NCBI GenBank assembly: GCA_903889815.1
Contig: CAISYX010000029.1
Coordinates: forward strand, 1 to 10,754
Source of the DNA: an uncultured Gammaproteobacteria bacterium
GTDB taxonomy: Bacteria; Pseudomonadota; Gammaproteobacteria; Pseudomonadales; Pseudohongiellaceae
Reading direction: 5' to 3'
DNA: 10,754 nucleotides
Below are positions 1 to 7,369 of the stretch, piece after piece. The first letter of the stretch is position 1. The number at the start of each line of letters is the position of its first letter. The notes beneath the pieces were generated by a model. That model was not told the DNA's origin. It saw only the letters and a list, made by a program, of their open reading frames with translations, and made no database searches. The translations under genes were made by a program, and so were the position numbers.

Positions 1-1130
1 GCCAGCGCGGCATCCCTTTTTCCGTATGGCAGGAGAAAGCAGTCTTTACCGTCGCCGGCTCGCAAAAGAGCGTGGTGTCGCCGCTCTGGCACTCTCCCGA
101 AAGAATCCGCGAACAGATTCGCACCTCGTTTCCAGATCAGCAATTCACCCACGTCATCGCCGGCACCGAGGCCGGTGTCGTGGTGGCTTCCGTTGCGCGC
201 CGGCAGCTCGGAGCCCGGCTGTCCAGCACTGTCACCGGCGCCCGCTGCCGCGACAAACTGCTGATGAAGCAACATCTGGCTGGATTTGGTGTCCCCATGA
301 CAAGGTTCATGGCCGACACGGCAGACCTTGATCCTCGTGAGGTGTTTGCTGCGCTCGGAACACCTGTGGTACGTAAATTCCGCAAGTCATCCGGGGGCAA
401 GGGCTTGCAGTTTCTGTACAGTCCCGATCAGTATGTGCCCGGGCGGCAGGCGAGCTCCATTCTGGAGCGTTTCGTCGACGCGCAGGAAGCCAGTATCGAG
501 TCATTCATTGATCGTGGCCGCATACGTTTCACCAACATCACTGCGTACCACCACAAGGGGCACTGCAACTTCGTACCGGCGGCATTCGACGCAGAGCTCG
601 AGCGCACCTTGTTGTCGTTGAACGAGCGCGCCATCGGGGCGCTTGGTATTGGCTGGGGGATGACGCATCTCGAGGTCTATCTGACTCCCAGAGGGCCCTT
701 GTTTGGCGAGATCGCCTTGCGGCCTCCCGGGGGCTACATCATGAATGCGCTGCAGCATGCCTGGGACTTCAATCCCTGGGAGGCATTCCTGGCAATGGAG
801 TTGGGCGAGGCATTCCAGTTTCCTGAGCATCCAGCGTGCTACGCGGCGGCGGAAGTGCTGCATCCAGGGGCGGGAACGGTGCTTGCCGTGCACGGCAAAT
901 CGCGTGTGCTGGATGAGGAGGGCGTGCAGGAGTTTCGCATCAAGGTTAAGCGCGGCGATGTGATCGATCCGCGCAAGGGGCTTGGGCAGGACGCTGGATA
1001 CGTAGTACACACCAGCGCCAGCCCGCAGGAGCGCCGCGCGCTGCATGAACGCATTGTCGCCGCACTTGCAATCGAACTCGCTCCGCCTTCGGATGAGGCC
1101 TTGCGCGTCAATCCTTCACGAAAAGCGTGA
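1..1130 (+). CDS. ATP-grasp ligase family protein, 5' end cut by the window
   Basis: Proteins of this fold use ATP to activate a carboxylate as an acyl phosphate, which an amine or other nucleophile then attacks. The reading frame (codons starting at base 3) is open to the left edge, so the true start is probably outside the window. A GTG at 72 preceded by AAAGAGC is a possible internal start and would give 352 residues. Numbered from that GTG, the ATP-grasp landmarks appear in order: the RDKLLMKQHLAGFGVP segment at 60-74; a glycine-rich loop, RKSSGGKGL, around 104-112; an acidic hinge with E139 and E143 around 131-147; and a metal and phosphate site with E201, E213, R217 and the PPGG at 218-221. 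This fits the D-Ala-D-Ala ligase/carboxylase superfamily, but the substrate cannot be told. The missing N-terminal part would hold the pre-ATP-grasp domain. The last 23 bases overlap the convergent cupin gene. The family is fairly sure; the function is unknown. Confidence 0.8.
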   Translation, partial: QRGIPFSVWQEKAVFTVAGSQKSVVSPLWHSPERIREQIRTSFPDQQFTHVIAGTEAGVVVASVARRQLGARLSSTVTGARCRDKLLMKQHLAGFGVPMTRFMADTADLDPREVFAALGTPVVRKFRKSSGGKGLQFLYSPDQYVPGRQASSILERFVDAQEASIESFIDRGRIRFTNITAYHHKGHCNFVPAAFDAELERTLLSLNERAIGALGIGWGMTHLEVYLTPRGPLFGEIALRPPGGYIMNALQHAWDFNPWEAFLAMELGEAFQFPEHPACYAAAEVLHPGAGTVLAVHGKSRVLDEEGVQEFRIKVKRGDVIDPRKGLGQDAGYVVHTSASPQERRALHERIVAALAIELAPPSDEALRVNPSRKA

Positions 1131-1491
1131 CAAGCGGCACATCACCAATCTGTCTGCTCCAATGGCCGTGAATGGCCGGGTCAAAGCTTGCACCCGGAGG
1201 CAGCAGGTCGGCCGAATAGAAATGCTCCCCTGCGTTGAAAATACGGGAACTGCCGTCGGCAAGGCCGATTTCCATGGCACCGCTCAGTACAAACAGCCAC
1301 TGCGGTGAGCTGGTGCAGTGCATGTTGCTGCGAAAGCCCACCGGGCTTTCCCGCAGTTGCAATGCCTGAGCTGCGAAGAGGCGCGACAGACGTGCTTCAG
1401 CGGTGCCCTCGGGCAACGGAATGTCCTCGGAGCGGAAGCGAGCACAGCCGTCGGAATCAGTAAACAGAATGGTCTTGCTGAAAGTCTGCAT
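1108..1491 (-). CDS. Small single-domain cupin protein (127 aa)
   Basis: This is a short single-cupin protein with no signal peptide or membrane segment, so it is probably cytoplasmic. I start it at the ATG at 1491 because GGAGAAACC lies directly upstream. The frame stays open further upstream to 1638, but that part overlaps the bicupin 3' end and lacks protein-like character. The cupin core runs from about residue 55 to 125. H58, Q64, H108 and H110 are candidate metal or ligand residues. The segment QWLFVLSGAMEIGLADG (64-80) followed by FNAGEH (85-90) forms the usual beta strands and turn, and the GHWSR at 109-113 lies near the second motif. Cupins range from dioxygenases and isomerases to sugar or ligand sensors, and no specific activity can be given. 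It follows the bicupin on the same strand after 85 bases, and its stop codon lies inside the 3' end of the ATP-grasp gene. The gene is likely real; its function is unknown. Confidence 0.8.
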   Translation of the reverse strand: MQTFSKTILFTDSDGCARFRSEDIPLPEGTAEARLSRLFAAQALQLRESPVGFRSNMHCTSSPQWLFVLSGAMEIGLADGSSRIFNAGEHFYSADLLPPGASFDPAIHGHWSRQIGDVPLVTLFVKD

Positions 1492-1513
1492 GGTTTCTCC
1501 CGTCAGAACTACT

Positions 1514-1534
1514 GGCCGGCGGTGTGCGCCGGCC
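1514..1534 (-). other. Perfect GC-rich hairpin between the bicupin and cupin genes
   Basis: GGCCGGCG at 1514-1521 and CGCCGGCC at 1527-1534 are exact reverse complements around a 5-base loop. On the minus strand the hairpin lies downstream of the bicupin stop and ends 22 bases before the small cupin's start codon. No run of T follows on that strand, so it is not a standard intrinsic terminator. It could reduce read-through, protect the bicupin mRNA 3' end, or affect translation of the cupin. Those roles are inference; the inverted repeat itself is plain in the sequence. Confidence 0.6.
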
Positions 1535-1576
1535 TGCTGCAAAGCTGACAATACCTGGGTGACTGCGTCGCGGGCC

Positions 1577-2281
1577 TTACATGGCGCGCCGAGCTTCGTT
1601 GATGACAACATCCACAGGCGTATCGCCCTTGTTGACAACCTGATAGGCGGCGTGTGGCTCGCGCCACGCCCAGCTGCCCATGGCTGTCAGCTCGGCTGTG
1701 ATGCCATCTGCTCTGGTGACATGGGTAAGGCCATCTGTCACCTGCACAACGACGCTCGGATTGTGATGAGTCTGAGGAGGTGTCGACTCACCGGGAGCTA
1801 GCGTCAGGCGATACGAACGAAACCACAGGTTTTCCAGTTCCGGCTCGCCTGCAAGACCTTCCGGGCGGTCGGAGTCGAGTGCCCCCATGGCCGGGCCATA
1901 ATTGGTCAGGGCGATGATGCGGAACAGCCCCGGGCCTTCATTGCTGACCTGGTGCGTGAAATTCTCCGTTACGTAGTCAGTATTGCTGGAGATGCGTCCG
2001 CCGGAAGGCCCTTCGCCCGAGCTGATGAACGTATACATGATTGCGGCATCGTGGGTGTGATAAAGGGTCTGATCGCCGGGGTTGATCTGCACATCAATCA
2101 GTCTGATGTCACCATCCACGTGCATGGTGCGATGCCGGGGCTCGTCGAGAATCTGGACGACACGGTCGCCAGGGCCCTGGGCGCTGACGTCACCGGGCAG
2201 GCCCAGAGGCGCTGCGGCTGCGAGCAGAAGCAGAGTGCTTAGAACAGTGGAACGTTGCATGATCTGTGTGCGTATGCGCAT
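1577..2281 (-). CDS. Secreted two-cupin protein (234 aa)
   Basis: The predicted protein begins with a Sec-type signal peptide: a basic start, a hydrophobic stretch of L and A around residues 13-28, and a likely cut after VSA near residue 34, so the mature protein should be periplasmic or exported. Two cupin-like halves follow. The first (about 55-125) has H75 and H77 in LYHTHD and H110 with N114 in HQVSN. The second (about 153-230) has H172 and H173 in QTHHNP and H210 in REPH. The usual cupin glutamate of motif 1 is not evident in either half, so metal binding is only possible. I chose the ATG at 2281 because GAGGG lies about 8 bases upstream; a later ATG at 2260 has no ribosome site and would shorten the n-region. 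It follows rlmKL after 108 bases and has its own candidate promoter. No enzymatic role can be assigned. Confidence 0.8.
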   Translation of the reverse strand: MRIRTQIMQRSTVLSTLLLLAAAAPLGLPGDVSAQGPGDRVVQILDEPRHRTMHVDGDIRLIDVQINPGDQTLYHTHDAAIMYTFISSGEGPSGGRISSNTDYVTENFTHQVSNEGPGLFRIIALTNYGPAMGALDSDRPEGLAGEPELENLWFRSYRLTLAPGESTPPQTHHNPSVVVQVTDGLTHVTRADGITAELTAMGSWAWREPHAAYQVVNKGDTPVDVVINEARRAM

Positions 2282-2320
2282 CGGGAGTACCCTCGGGCTG
2301 TTATTGTTATGGAGCGTCAG

Positions 2321-2347
2321 ATTAAACAGGCTGCAGCGCTGACGCAA
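2321..2347 (-). promoter_or_regulatory. Candidate sigma-70 promoter for the bicupin gene
   Basis: On the minus strand TTGCGT (2347-2342) is followed after 15 bases by TTTAAT (2326-2321), which matches the -10 consensus at five of six positions. The spacing is short and the -35 is poor. It lies in the 108-base gap between the rlmKL stop and the bicupin start, about 40 bases before the start codon. Transcription of the bicupin from the upstream operon is the alternative. Confidence 0.3.
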
Positions 2348-2389
2348 TCATCCCCCGCGATAAAAGTACGCGAAGGCGCCAAAGTGGTG

Positions 2390-4594
2390 TCAATGCCGGA
2401 TGAACCACGTTTGATGAATGCGGCTGTTGCGCTCGAAATCCTTGTCCAGACTCGCTGGCGTGCAATCCTGCACGCGGTAGCGTTCCCCCAACGCATCATC
2501 CAGCCGGAAGCGGCGCAGATTGTTGGAGAAAATCAGCAGCCCGTCGGCAGGCAGGAGGCGCATGCACTGGTCAACAAGGCTGGCATGGTCGCGCTGGATG
2601 TCCAGCACGTTCTCGGTATTCTTGGAGTTTGAAAAGGTAGGCGGGTCAAGAAAGATCAGATCGAACTGCTCATCGCAGTCCTCCAGAAACTTCATGCAGT
2701 CCTGCTGCACGAGCGTATGTTGGCGCTTGTCTATGCCGTTGATGTCGAAATTGCGTGCGGCCCAGTTCAGATAAGTCCTCGACATGTCCACGCTGGTGGA
2801 GTGCGTGGCGCCCCCAAGTGCTGCATGCACAGTCGCGGTGGCCGTGTAGCAGAACAGATTCAGGAAGCGCACGCCGCTGGCGTGCTCGCCGATCCAGTGA
2901 CGGATCGGGCGATGGTCGAGAAAAAGTCCGGTGTCCAGATAGCGTTCCAGATTGACGATGAAACGAGCGGCGCCTTCACGGACCTCGAAGTCTTCTCCTG
3001 CTTTCTGAGCAGGCCGGTATTGCTCGCTGCCGCGCTGGCGCTCGCGCACTTTCAGCACGATGTTTGCGGCCGGAATCTGCAGCTCCTGCGCCATCACCTG
3101 GCACAGTGCCTGATAGGCCTGGCGTCGTCGCTGAGCTGAGTCTTCCTCGCTGACCGTTGCCGGCGCCTTGTACTCCTGCATGTGCACATGGCTGCCATAA
3201 CAGTCGATGGCAAAAGAATATTCCGGCATGTCTGCATCGTACAGGCGGTAGCACATGTGGCCCTGTTGCTGCTCCCAGCGGCCTGTGGACTTGAGATTCT
3301 TGCGCAGCCGGTTGGCCAGCATCTGCGCGCCCGGGTCGAGCGGTTCTGTGGAGGGCGTCTGCGGGGCCTCGCCTTCGACGGCGTGCTCAACGGGCGTTGG
3401 CGCGCGGACATGTTTCTGGTAGATGGACTCTGCATCGACTCTCATCAGCAGCAGCTTGGCGGGCAATGCACCATTGAACAGGGCGTATTGTTTGTGGCTG
3501 TGAATGCCAAGCAGCTTTCCCCACTCCGGGCGTGCCGTGAAAATGGCCGCTTCGGAACCCTGCGCCTCACGACGCAGGAACGCGCCCAGGTCTTGATACA
3601 GCATCTCGACTTCGGTTTGTTCGCCGAGCCGTTCCGCGTAGGGGGGATTGCAGATGACCAGAGTCGGCGCAGCAGGCAGGTGCAGTATCTGAACACTGCT
3701 CACCTGAAAATCGATCAGAGACTCCAGACCTGCCCGCCTTGCATTGCGCTGGGCGATGGCGATGGCGCGCTCGTCGCTGTCGCTGCCCCAGGCTTTGCCC
3801 TGCCAGGAGGCGCCCCTGGTCCGGCGTTCGCGTGCTTCGCTGACCACCATTGCCATGGCGGCCGGGTCATGGTGAGGCCAGGGAGTCAACGCGCTGTCTC
3901 GCACCAGACCGGGTGCAACATCCAGCGCCATCAGCAGGCCTTCTATCAGCAAGGTGCCGGACCCGCACATCGGGTCACACAGGACCGGCTCGGCCACATC
4001 AGCGCGCGGCCAGCATGCGCGCATCAGCAGTGCGGCTGCCAGCGTTTCCTTAAGAGGGGCTTCGCCCTGCTCGGTGCGGTAGTTGCGACGATGCAGACTG
4101 GCACCGGCCAGGTCTATCCCGAGGCTGAGACGATCCTTCTTGATGACGGCATGGATCAGCAGGTCCGGAGCATCACGGTTCACATCCGGACGCGGCAGGC
4201 CAAGGGCGCGGTACTGATCGACGATGGCATCTTTGATCTTCTGCGCGATGAACTGGGTGTGAACAAGCTGTTCTGTGCCCCCCGAGGCACTGATGGACAA
4301 GGTCTGCCCCACAGGCAGGTGATCTTGCCAGTCAACCACCTGCGCGCTGGCGTAAAGATCATCGGCGCTGACTACCGGCCCTTCGGCCAGCAGCAGAATC
4401 ACGCGATTGCAAAGCCGCGAGAACATGATGATCCGGTAAGCCGACTCCAGGGTGGCAGAACAGTACACGCCTGCAACGCTGGGTTTGATCTGCGCGATGC
4501 CGAAGACGCGCAGTTCCCCTTCCAGCAGGGATTCGATGCCCTTTGAACACGTGATGAAAAACGCTAGCGTGGTCGAAACGGGGGCGCTGGGCAT
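2390..4594 (-). CDS. rlmKL: Bifunctional 23S rRNA methyltransferase RlmKL (G2069 N7 and G2445 N2)
   Basis: This cytoplasmic enzyme methylates two guanines of 23S rRNA, using SAM at two separate active sites: N2 of G2445 by the N-terminal RlmL part and N7 of G2069 by the C-terminal RlmK part (E. coli numbering). At 734 residues it is slightly longer than the roughly 700 of the E. coli protein. Visible order: a THUMP RNA-binding region at about 45-162; the first Rossmann methyltransferase with the SAM loop DPMCGSGT at 207-214 and catalytic NPPY at 316-319; a low-complexity linker rich in P, E and T near 398-422; then the second methyltransferase, with SAM loop LNLFCYTATATVHAA at 578-592 and DPPTFSNSK at 650-658. 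The ATG at 4594 is 3 bases past the stop of the VTT gene, so translation is probably coupled; only a weak TTGAG precedes it. Both catalytic centres look intact. The assignment is confident. Confidence 0.97.
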   Translation of the reverse strand: MPSAPVSTTLAFFITCSKGIESLLEGELRVFGIAQIKPSVAGVYCSATLESAYRIIMFSRLCNRVILLLAEGPVVSADDLYASAQVVDWQDHLPVGQTLSISASGGTEQLVHTQFIAQKIKDAIVDQYRALGLPRPDVNRDAPDLLIHAVIKKDRLSLGIDLAGASLHRRNYRTEQGEAPLKETLAAALLMRACWPRADVAEPVLCDPMCGSGTLLIEGLLMALDVAPGLVRDSALTPWPHHDPAAMAMVVSEARERRTRGASWQGKAWGSDSDERAIAIAQRNARRAGLESLIDFQVSSVQILHLPAAPTLVICNPPYAERLGEQTEVEMLYQDLGAFLRREAQGSEAAIFTARPEWGKLLGIHSHKQYALFNGALPAKLLLMRVDAESIYQKHVRAPTPVEHAVEGEAPQTPSTEPLDPGAQMLANRLRKNLKSTGRWEQQQGHMCYRLYDADMPEYSFAIDCYGSHVHMQEYKAPATVSEEDSAQRRRQAYQALCQVMAQELQIPAANIVLKVRERQRGSEQYRPAQKAGEDFEVREGAARFIVNLERYLDTGLFLDHRPIRHWIGEHASGVRFLNLFCYTATATVHAALGGATHSTSVDMSRTYLNWAARNFDINGIDKRQHTLVQQDCMKFLEDCDEQFDLIFLDPPTFSNSKNTENVLDIQRDHASLVDQCMRLLPADGLLIFSNNLRRFRLDDALGERYRVQDCTPASLDKDFERNSRIHQTWFIRH

Positions 4595-4597
4595 GAC

Positions 4598-5188
4598 TCA
4601 AGCCTGCAGATAATTGAGAAGGGCGGCCAGTCCGGCCGAGCCTCCGAAAATGTAGACGGCGCAGATGATGCCTTCGCCGATGGATACGCCGAGCAAGGTC
4701 TTGAAGACACTGATGCGCAGCACGCTGCAGATGCAGATGATCATGTCGGTTGGGATGAACGGCGCAAAGCCCCACAGGCTGATCACTGGCAGTTCGCGCT
4801 TGCGCAGCAGGAGGATGAGCTTCTCCACCTGCTGCGGATAGTGGGTAAAGAAGAAATTGTCGAAGCGCATGTAGCGCGTCATGCAATACAGAATCGCCGA
4901 TGACGTGTATACGCCTGCCTGGTTGACCAGAAACAACGGCCACGGCGGAAACACCAGTACCCCCGCCAGCACGATGGGCGTCAAGGGGATCAGGGTGAAG
5001 CCGCGCACCGTGGAAATGATGAAGTAGACCAACAGGCCGCTGAAAAGGTTGTCGGTAAAGAACTGCCGGATGCTTTGCGGCTCGAACAATTCGGGCATGA
5101 AAAAAAACAGGGAAAGGCTGGATGCGATCAGTGCCAGCCATACATACAGCCCAAAGGAGCTGAGAGTTTCGAACTTGTCTTTGTTCAC
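4598..5188 (-). CDS. VTT (TVP38/TMEM64, DedA-like) integral membrane protein
   Basis: This is a 196-residue inner-membrane protein with about five hydrophobic segments (near 12-31, 50-66, 68-92, 136-155 and 165-192). The VTT signature is visible in RGFTLIPLTPIVLAG (62-76), followed by a small-residue helix and YCMTRYM (101-107). A second re-entrant-like piece, GFAPFIPTDMI, lies at 140-150. Members of the wider DedA/VTT superfamily have been linked to phospholipid scrambling or flipping and to membrane homeostasis, so a lipid transport role is plausible, but no substrate can be read from the sequence. The start is a GTG at 5188, 10 bases after the stop of the upstream methyltransferase, with no clear Shine-Dalgarno, which suggests translational coupling. 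The next gene, rlmKL, begins 3 bases after its stop. The family is fairly sure; the function is inferred. Confidence 0.85.
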   Translation of the reverse strand: MNKDKFETLSSFGLYVWLALIASSLSLFFFMPELFEPQSIRQFFTDNLFSGLLVYFIISTVRGFTLIPLTPIVLAGVLVFPPWPLFLVNQAGVYTSSAILYCMTRYMRFDNFFFTHYPQQVEKLILLLRKRELPVISLWGFAPFIPTDMIICICSVLRISVFKTLLGVSIGEGIICAVYIFGGSAGLAALLNYLQA

Positions 5189-5198
5189 GGTAGGCGAA

Positions 5199-5765
5199 TC
5201 ACTTGGTCATGCTGTAGACGAAAGCCGGCAGGATGTTCAGGGGCACAAAGTCCACTTCGTCCATCACTTTGCCAAATACAGTCTCGATGTCGGCCTTGTT
5301 GCTGCGAAAGTACTGGTACTGCAGATAGATGCCGCCATCCTTGAGGGCGAATCTGAAACCCTGGATGATTCTGTACAGGAAGGCATTCTGGTCTTTCATG
5401 CGTTCGAAGTTCTTGAGGGGCAGGGATGAGACGATGACATCGTAATAGTCGGCATTGTTCAGCAGTTCCGTCACACACCCGTTGTACAGGGTAACCTGCT
5501 TGTCCGGGTGCTGCGCCATCAGCTCTTCGATCCAGGGATTGTATTCACTCTTGATTTCGCAGACATCCAGCTGCGAGTCTGGCGACATGCGGCGGATGAT
5601 CTCGCGCGTGAAGGGCCCCTTGCCACTGCCGATTTCCAGAATTCGCAGCGCGCGTCCGAAGTCGATCTTGCCGACCATCGAGTTGACGAGAAACACTGAG
5701 CTGCTGACGATCAGGCCATCTTCCTGAATACTGCGCTTGATTTTCCTGTAGAAGTTGATGGCCAC
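5199..5765 (-). CDS. Class I SAM methyltransferase, phospholipid N-methyltransferase (PmtA)-like
   Basis: This 188-residue protein shows a Rossmann methyltransferase core. Motif I is ILEIGSGKGPFT at 42-53, the acidic residue that would bind the SAM ribose is near E70 in DVCEIK, and motif IV is YDVIVSSLPL at 108-117. The DVIVSSLP version of motif IV, and the segment before motif I with SSSVFLVNSMV at 21-31, recall PmtA-type enzymes that methylate phosphatidylethanolamine. There is no DPPY or NPPY that would point to nucleic acid bases. An rRNA dimethylase-like or other small-molecule methyltransferase remains possible. The start is a GTG at 5765 with AGAGAC 4 bases upstream. It is the first gene of a tight minus-strand group with the VTT membrane protein and rlmKL, and its link with a possible lipid scramblase supports a lipid substrate. 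The fold is sure; the substrate is inferred. Confidence 0.8.
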   Translation of the reverse strand: MAINFYRKIKRSIQEDGLIVSSSVFLVNSMVGKIDFGRALRILEIGSGKGPFTREIIRRMSPDSQLDVCEIKSEYNPWIEELMAQHPDKQVTLYNGCVTELLNNADYYDVIVSSLPLKNFERMKDQNAFLYRIIQGFRFALKDGGIYLQYQYFRSNKADIETVFGKVMDEVDFVPLNILPAFVYSMTK

Positions 5766-5795
5766 GTAAGTCTCTGTATCGGCTTGGATTGACGA

Positions 5796-5828
5796 GCCGC
5801 TACACTAGCATAGAAAGTGTGGAGCGGC
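5796..5828. other. Imperfect palindrome in the divergent intergenic region
   Basis: GCCGCT-ACACT (5796-5806) is mirrored by AGTGT-GG-AGCGGC (5816-5828) around a 9-base loop, with only a 2-base bulge breaking the 11 paired positions. It sits between the divergent methyltransferase and symporter genes, 30 bases upstream of the GTG at 5765. It could be an operator for a dimeric regulator or a hairpin in the methyltransferase leader. No regulator gene is in view, so the role is open. Confidence 0.45.
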
Positions 5829-5879
5829 ATCGCGGGACGCGCAATAAAACTGGGCGGTGATTTTTTCGCAGAGTTTTCC

Positions 5880-5885
5880 TATCAT
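5880..5885 (+). promoter_or_regulatory. Candidate -10 element for the symporter gene
   Basis: TATCAT at 5880-5885 matches five of six bases of the sigma-70 -10 consensus and lies 35 bases before the symporter start. I find no good -35 hexamer at 16-18 bases upstream, so this is weak. The remainder of the 155-base intergenic stretch holds a palindrome and a short T run at 5861-5866, but nothing else I can name. Confidence 0.25.
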
Positions 5886-5920
5886 GCCATCGGAACGTCC
5901 ACTACTGACCGGAAACCATC

Positions 5921-7363
5921 ATGCTGCTAGCACTTGTTGTCGTCTATCTCGTCATTTCGATTGCCATCGGGCTTGTCGCCTCCCGCAAGGTTCATTCTGC
6001 CAGCGACTACATCACTGCAGGGCGCAGCTTGCCGATGTTCATGGTCATGGCCATGGTCTTTGCCACCTGGTTCGGGGCTGAGACCGTGCTCGGCATCTCG
6101 GCCACCTTTCTGGACGAGGGGTTCCGCGGTCTGATCTCCGACCCGCTCGGTGCATCGGTCTGTCTGGTGTTGTTCGGTCTGGTCTTCGCGCTGCCTTTGT
6201 ACCGACTGAAATTGATGACCCTGGGTGACTTCTTTCACATCCGCTACAACAAGAAGACCGAGCTGGTGCTTTCTACTTGCATCGTGCTTTCGTATCTCGG
6301 CTGGGTCTCTGCCCAGGTGACCGCACTGGGTCTGGTGTTCAACGTGCTTTCCGACGGCACGGTCAGCATGACTCAGGGCATGATAATTGGTGCCTCCGTC
6401 GTGCTTGTCTATACCCTGTTCGGCGGGATGTGGTCAGTGGCGGTCACCACCTGTGTGCAGATGGTCGTCATCGTGATCGGTCTGTTGCTGGTCGCCAGCA
6501 GTGCCAGCGAGATGGCGGGCGGCATGTCCACCGTCATCAGCAAGGCAGCAGCAGAGGGTAAATTCAACTGGCTGCCGACACTCGATCTGGTGGACATGCT
6601 GGGATGGATGGCGGCGTTATTCACCATGGCACTGGGGTCAATTCCGCAACAGGACGTGTTCCAGCGTGTCAATACCTCCAAGAATGAAACAGTGGCTGTC
6701 TGGGCCACAACACTTGGCGGCATCGCTTATTTCTTCTTCGCCGCGGTCCCGTTGTACCTGGCCTACAGTGCCAGCCTGGTGGACCCGGAGCTTACCAGTC
6801 GCCTGATGGCTGAGGACTCCCAGCTGGTGCTGCCCACCTTTGTCGTACTGCACATGCCATTCTGGCTGCAGGCGGTGTTCTTCGGCGCCCTGCTGTCGGT
6901 CATCATGAGTACGGCCTCCGGCACACTGCTGGCGCCTTCAGTAACGTTCACCGAGAACGTGCTGAAGAACTTCAAGCCGGACATGACGGATGAGCAACTG
7001 CTGCGCTATACCCGCTACACCGTCTTTGTGTTCACGCTGCTGGTGGTCGCCAATGCCGTGCTGTCCAGTTCTGACATTCACGCCATGGTGGAAAACGCCT
7101 ATCGCATTACACTGGCGGGCGTCTTCGTGCCTTTGACCGCCGGGCTGTTCTGGTCCCGTGCCAGCAATCTGGGTGCCACCTTATCCATGGCGCTTGGCCT
7201 TGGGAGCTGGCTGTTTCTGGAAATCTTCATTCCGGATGTCCCTTTCGAGCCGCAATTGGTCGGCCTGTTCCTTAGTCTGATCGGCATGATTGTGGGGTCC
7301 TACCTTTCTCCAAACCCCTATTTTGCCAACAAGCACGGCCTGCCCGACGTTCGCCCCGTTTGA
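5921..7363 (+). CDS. Sodium:solute symporter (SSS family)
   Basis: This is a 480-residue inner-membrane protein that would use the sodium gradient to bring in a small solute; the family includes PutP, PanF and SglT. About 12-13 hydrophobic segments span its length. Family marks are the first helix followed by SDYITAGRSLP (28-38), ATWFGAETVLG (48-58), the signature YTLFGGMWSVAVTTCVQM at 164-181, the GSIPQQDVFQRVNTSKNE loop at 239-256, and IMSTASGTLLAPS at 328-340, whose S and T residues lie where the sodium site of this family is found. The ATG at 5921 has GGAAA 6 bases upstream, which fixes the start. It is divergent from the methyltransferase operon and followed by rlmJ after a strong hairpin. 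The solute cannot be predicted; an amino acid, organic acid or vitamin are all possible. Confidence 0.92.
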   Translation: MLLALVVVYLVISIAIGLVASRKVHSASDYITAGRSLPMFMVMAMVFATWFGAETVLGISATFLDEGFRGLISDPLGASVCLVLFGLVFALPLYRLKLMTLGDFFHIRYNKKTELVLSTCIVLSYLGWVSAQVTALGLVFNVLSDGTVSMTQGMIIGASVVLVYTLFGGMWSVAVTTCVQMVVIVIGLLLVASSASEMAGGMSTVISKAAAEGKFNWLPTLDLVDMLGWMAALFTMALGSIPQQDVFQRVNTSKNETVAVWATTLGGIAYFFFAAVPLYLAYSASLVDPELTSRLMAEDSQLVLPTFVVLHMPFWLQAVFFGALLSVIMSTASGTLLAPSVTFTENVLKNFKPDMTDEQLLRYTRYTVFVFTLLVVANAVLSSSDIHAMVENAYRITLAGVFVPLTAGLFWSRASNLGATLSMALGLGSWLFLEIFIPDVPFEPQLVGLFLSLIGMIVGSYLSPNPYFANKHGLPDVRPV

Positions 7364-7369
7364 TCACCC

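Noticed and set aside
501..1046. Open frame of 181 codons antisense to the ATP-grasp gene
   Set aside because: The ATP-grasp motifs on the other strand explain the region, and the antisense product shows nothing recognisable.
1116..1130. TCACG-AAAAG-CGTGA small inverted repeat at the convergent gene ends
   Set aside because: Five pairs with no T run in the right place is too weak to call a terminator.
1492..1638. In-frame upstream extension of the small cupin
   Set aside because: It would overlap the bicupin 3' end and include the hairpin; GGAGAAACC before the ATG at 1491 marks the start.
3182..4546. Long open frame (454 codons) on the plus strand opposite rlmKL
   Set aside because: It lies fully antisense to a clear rlmKL gene, and its translation has no recognisable domain. 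High G+C produces such frames.
4359..5141. Open frame of 260 codons on the minus strand across the VTT gene and the start of rlmKL
   Set aside because: It is a shifted frame of two recognised genes, with a composition typical of out-of-frame reading.
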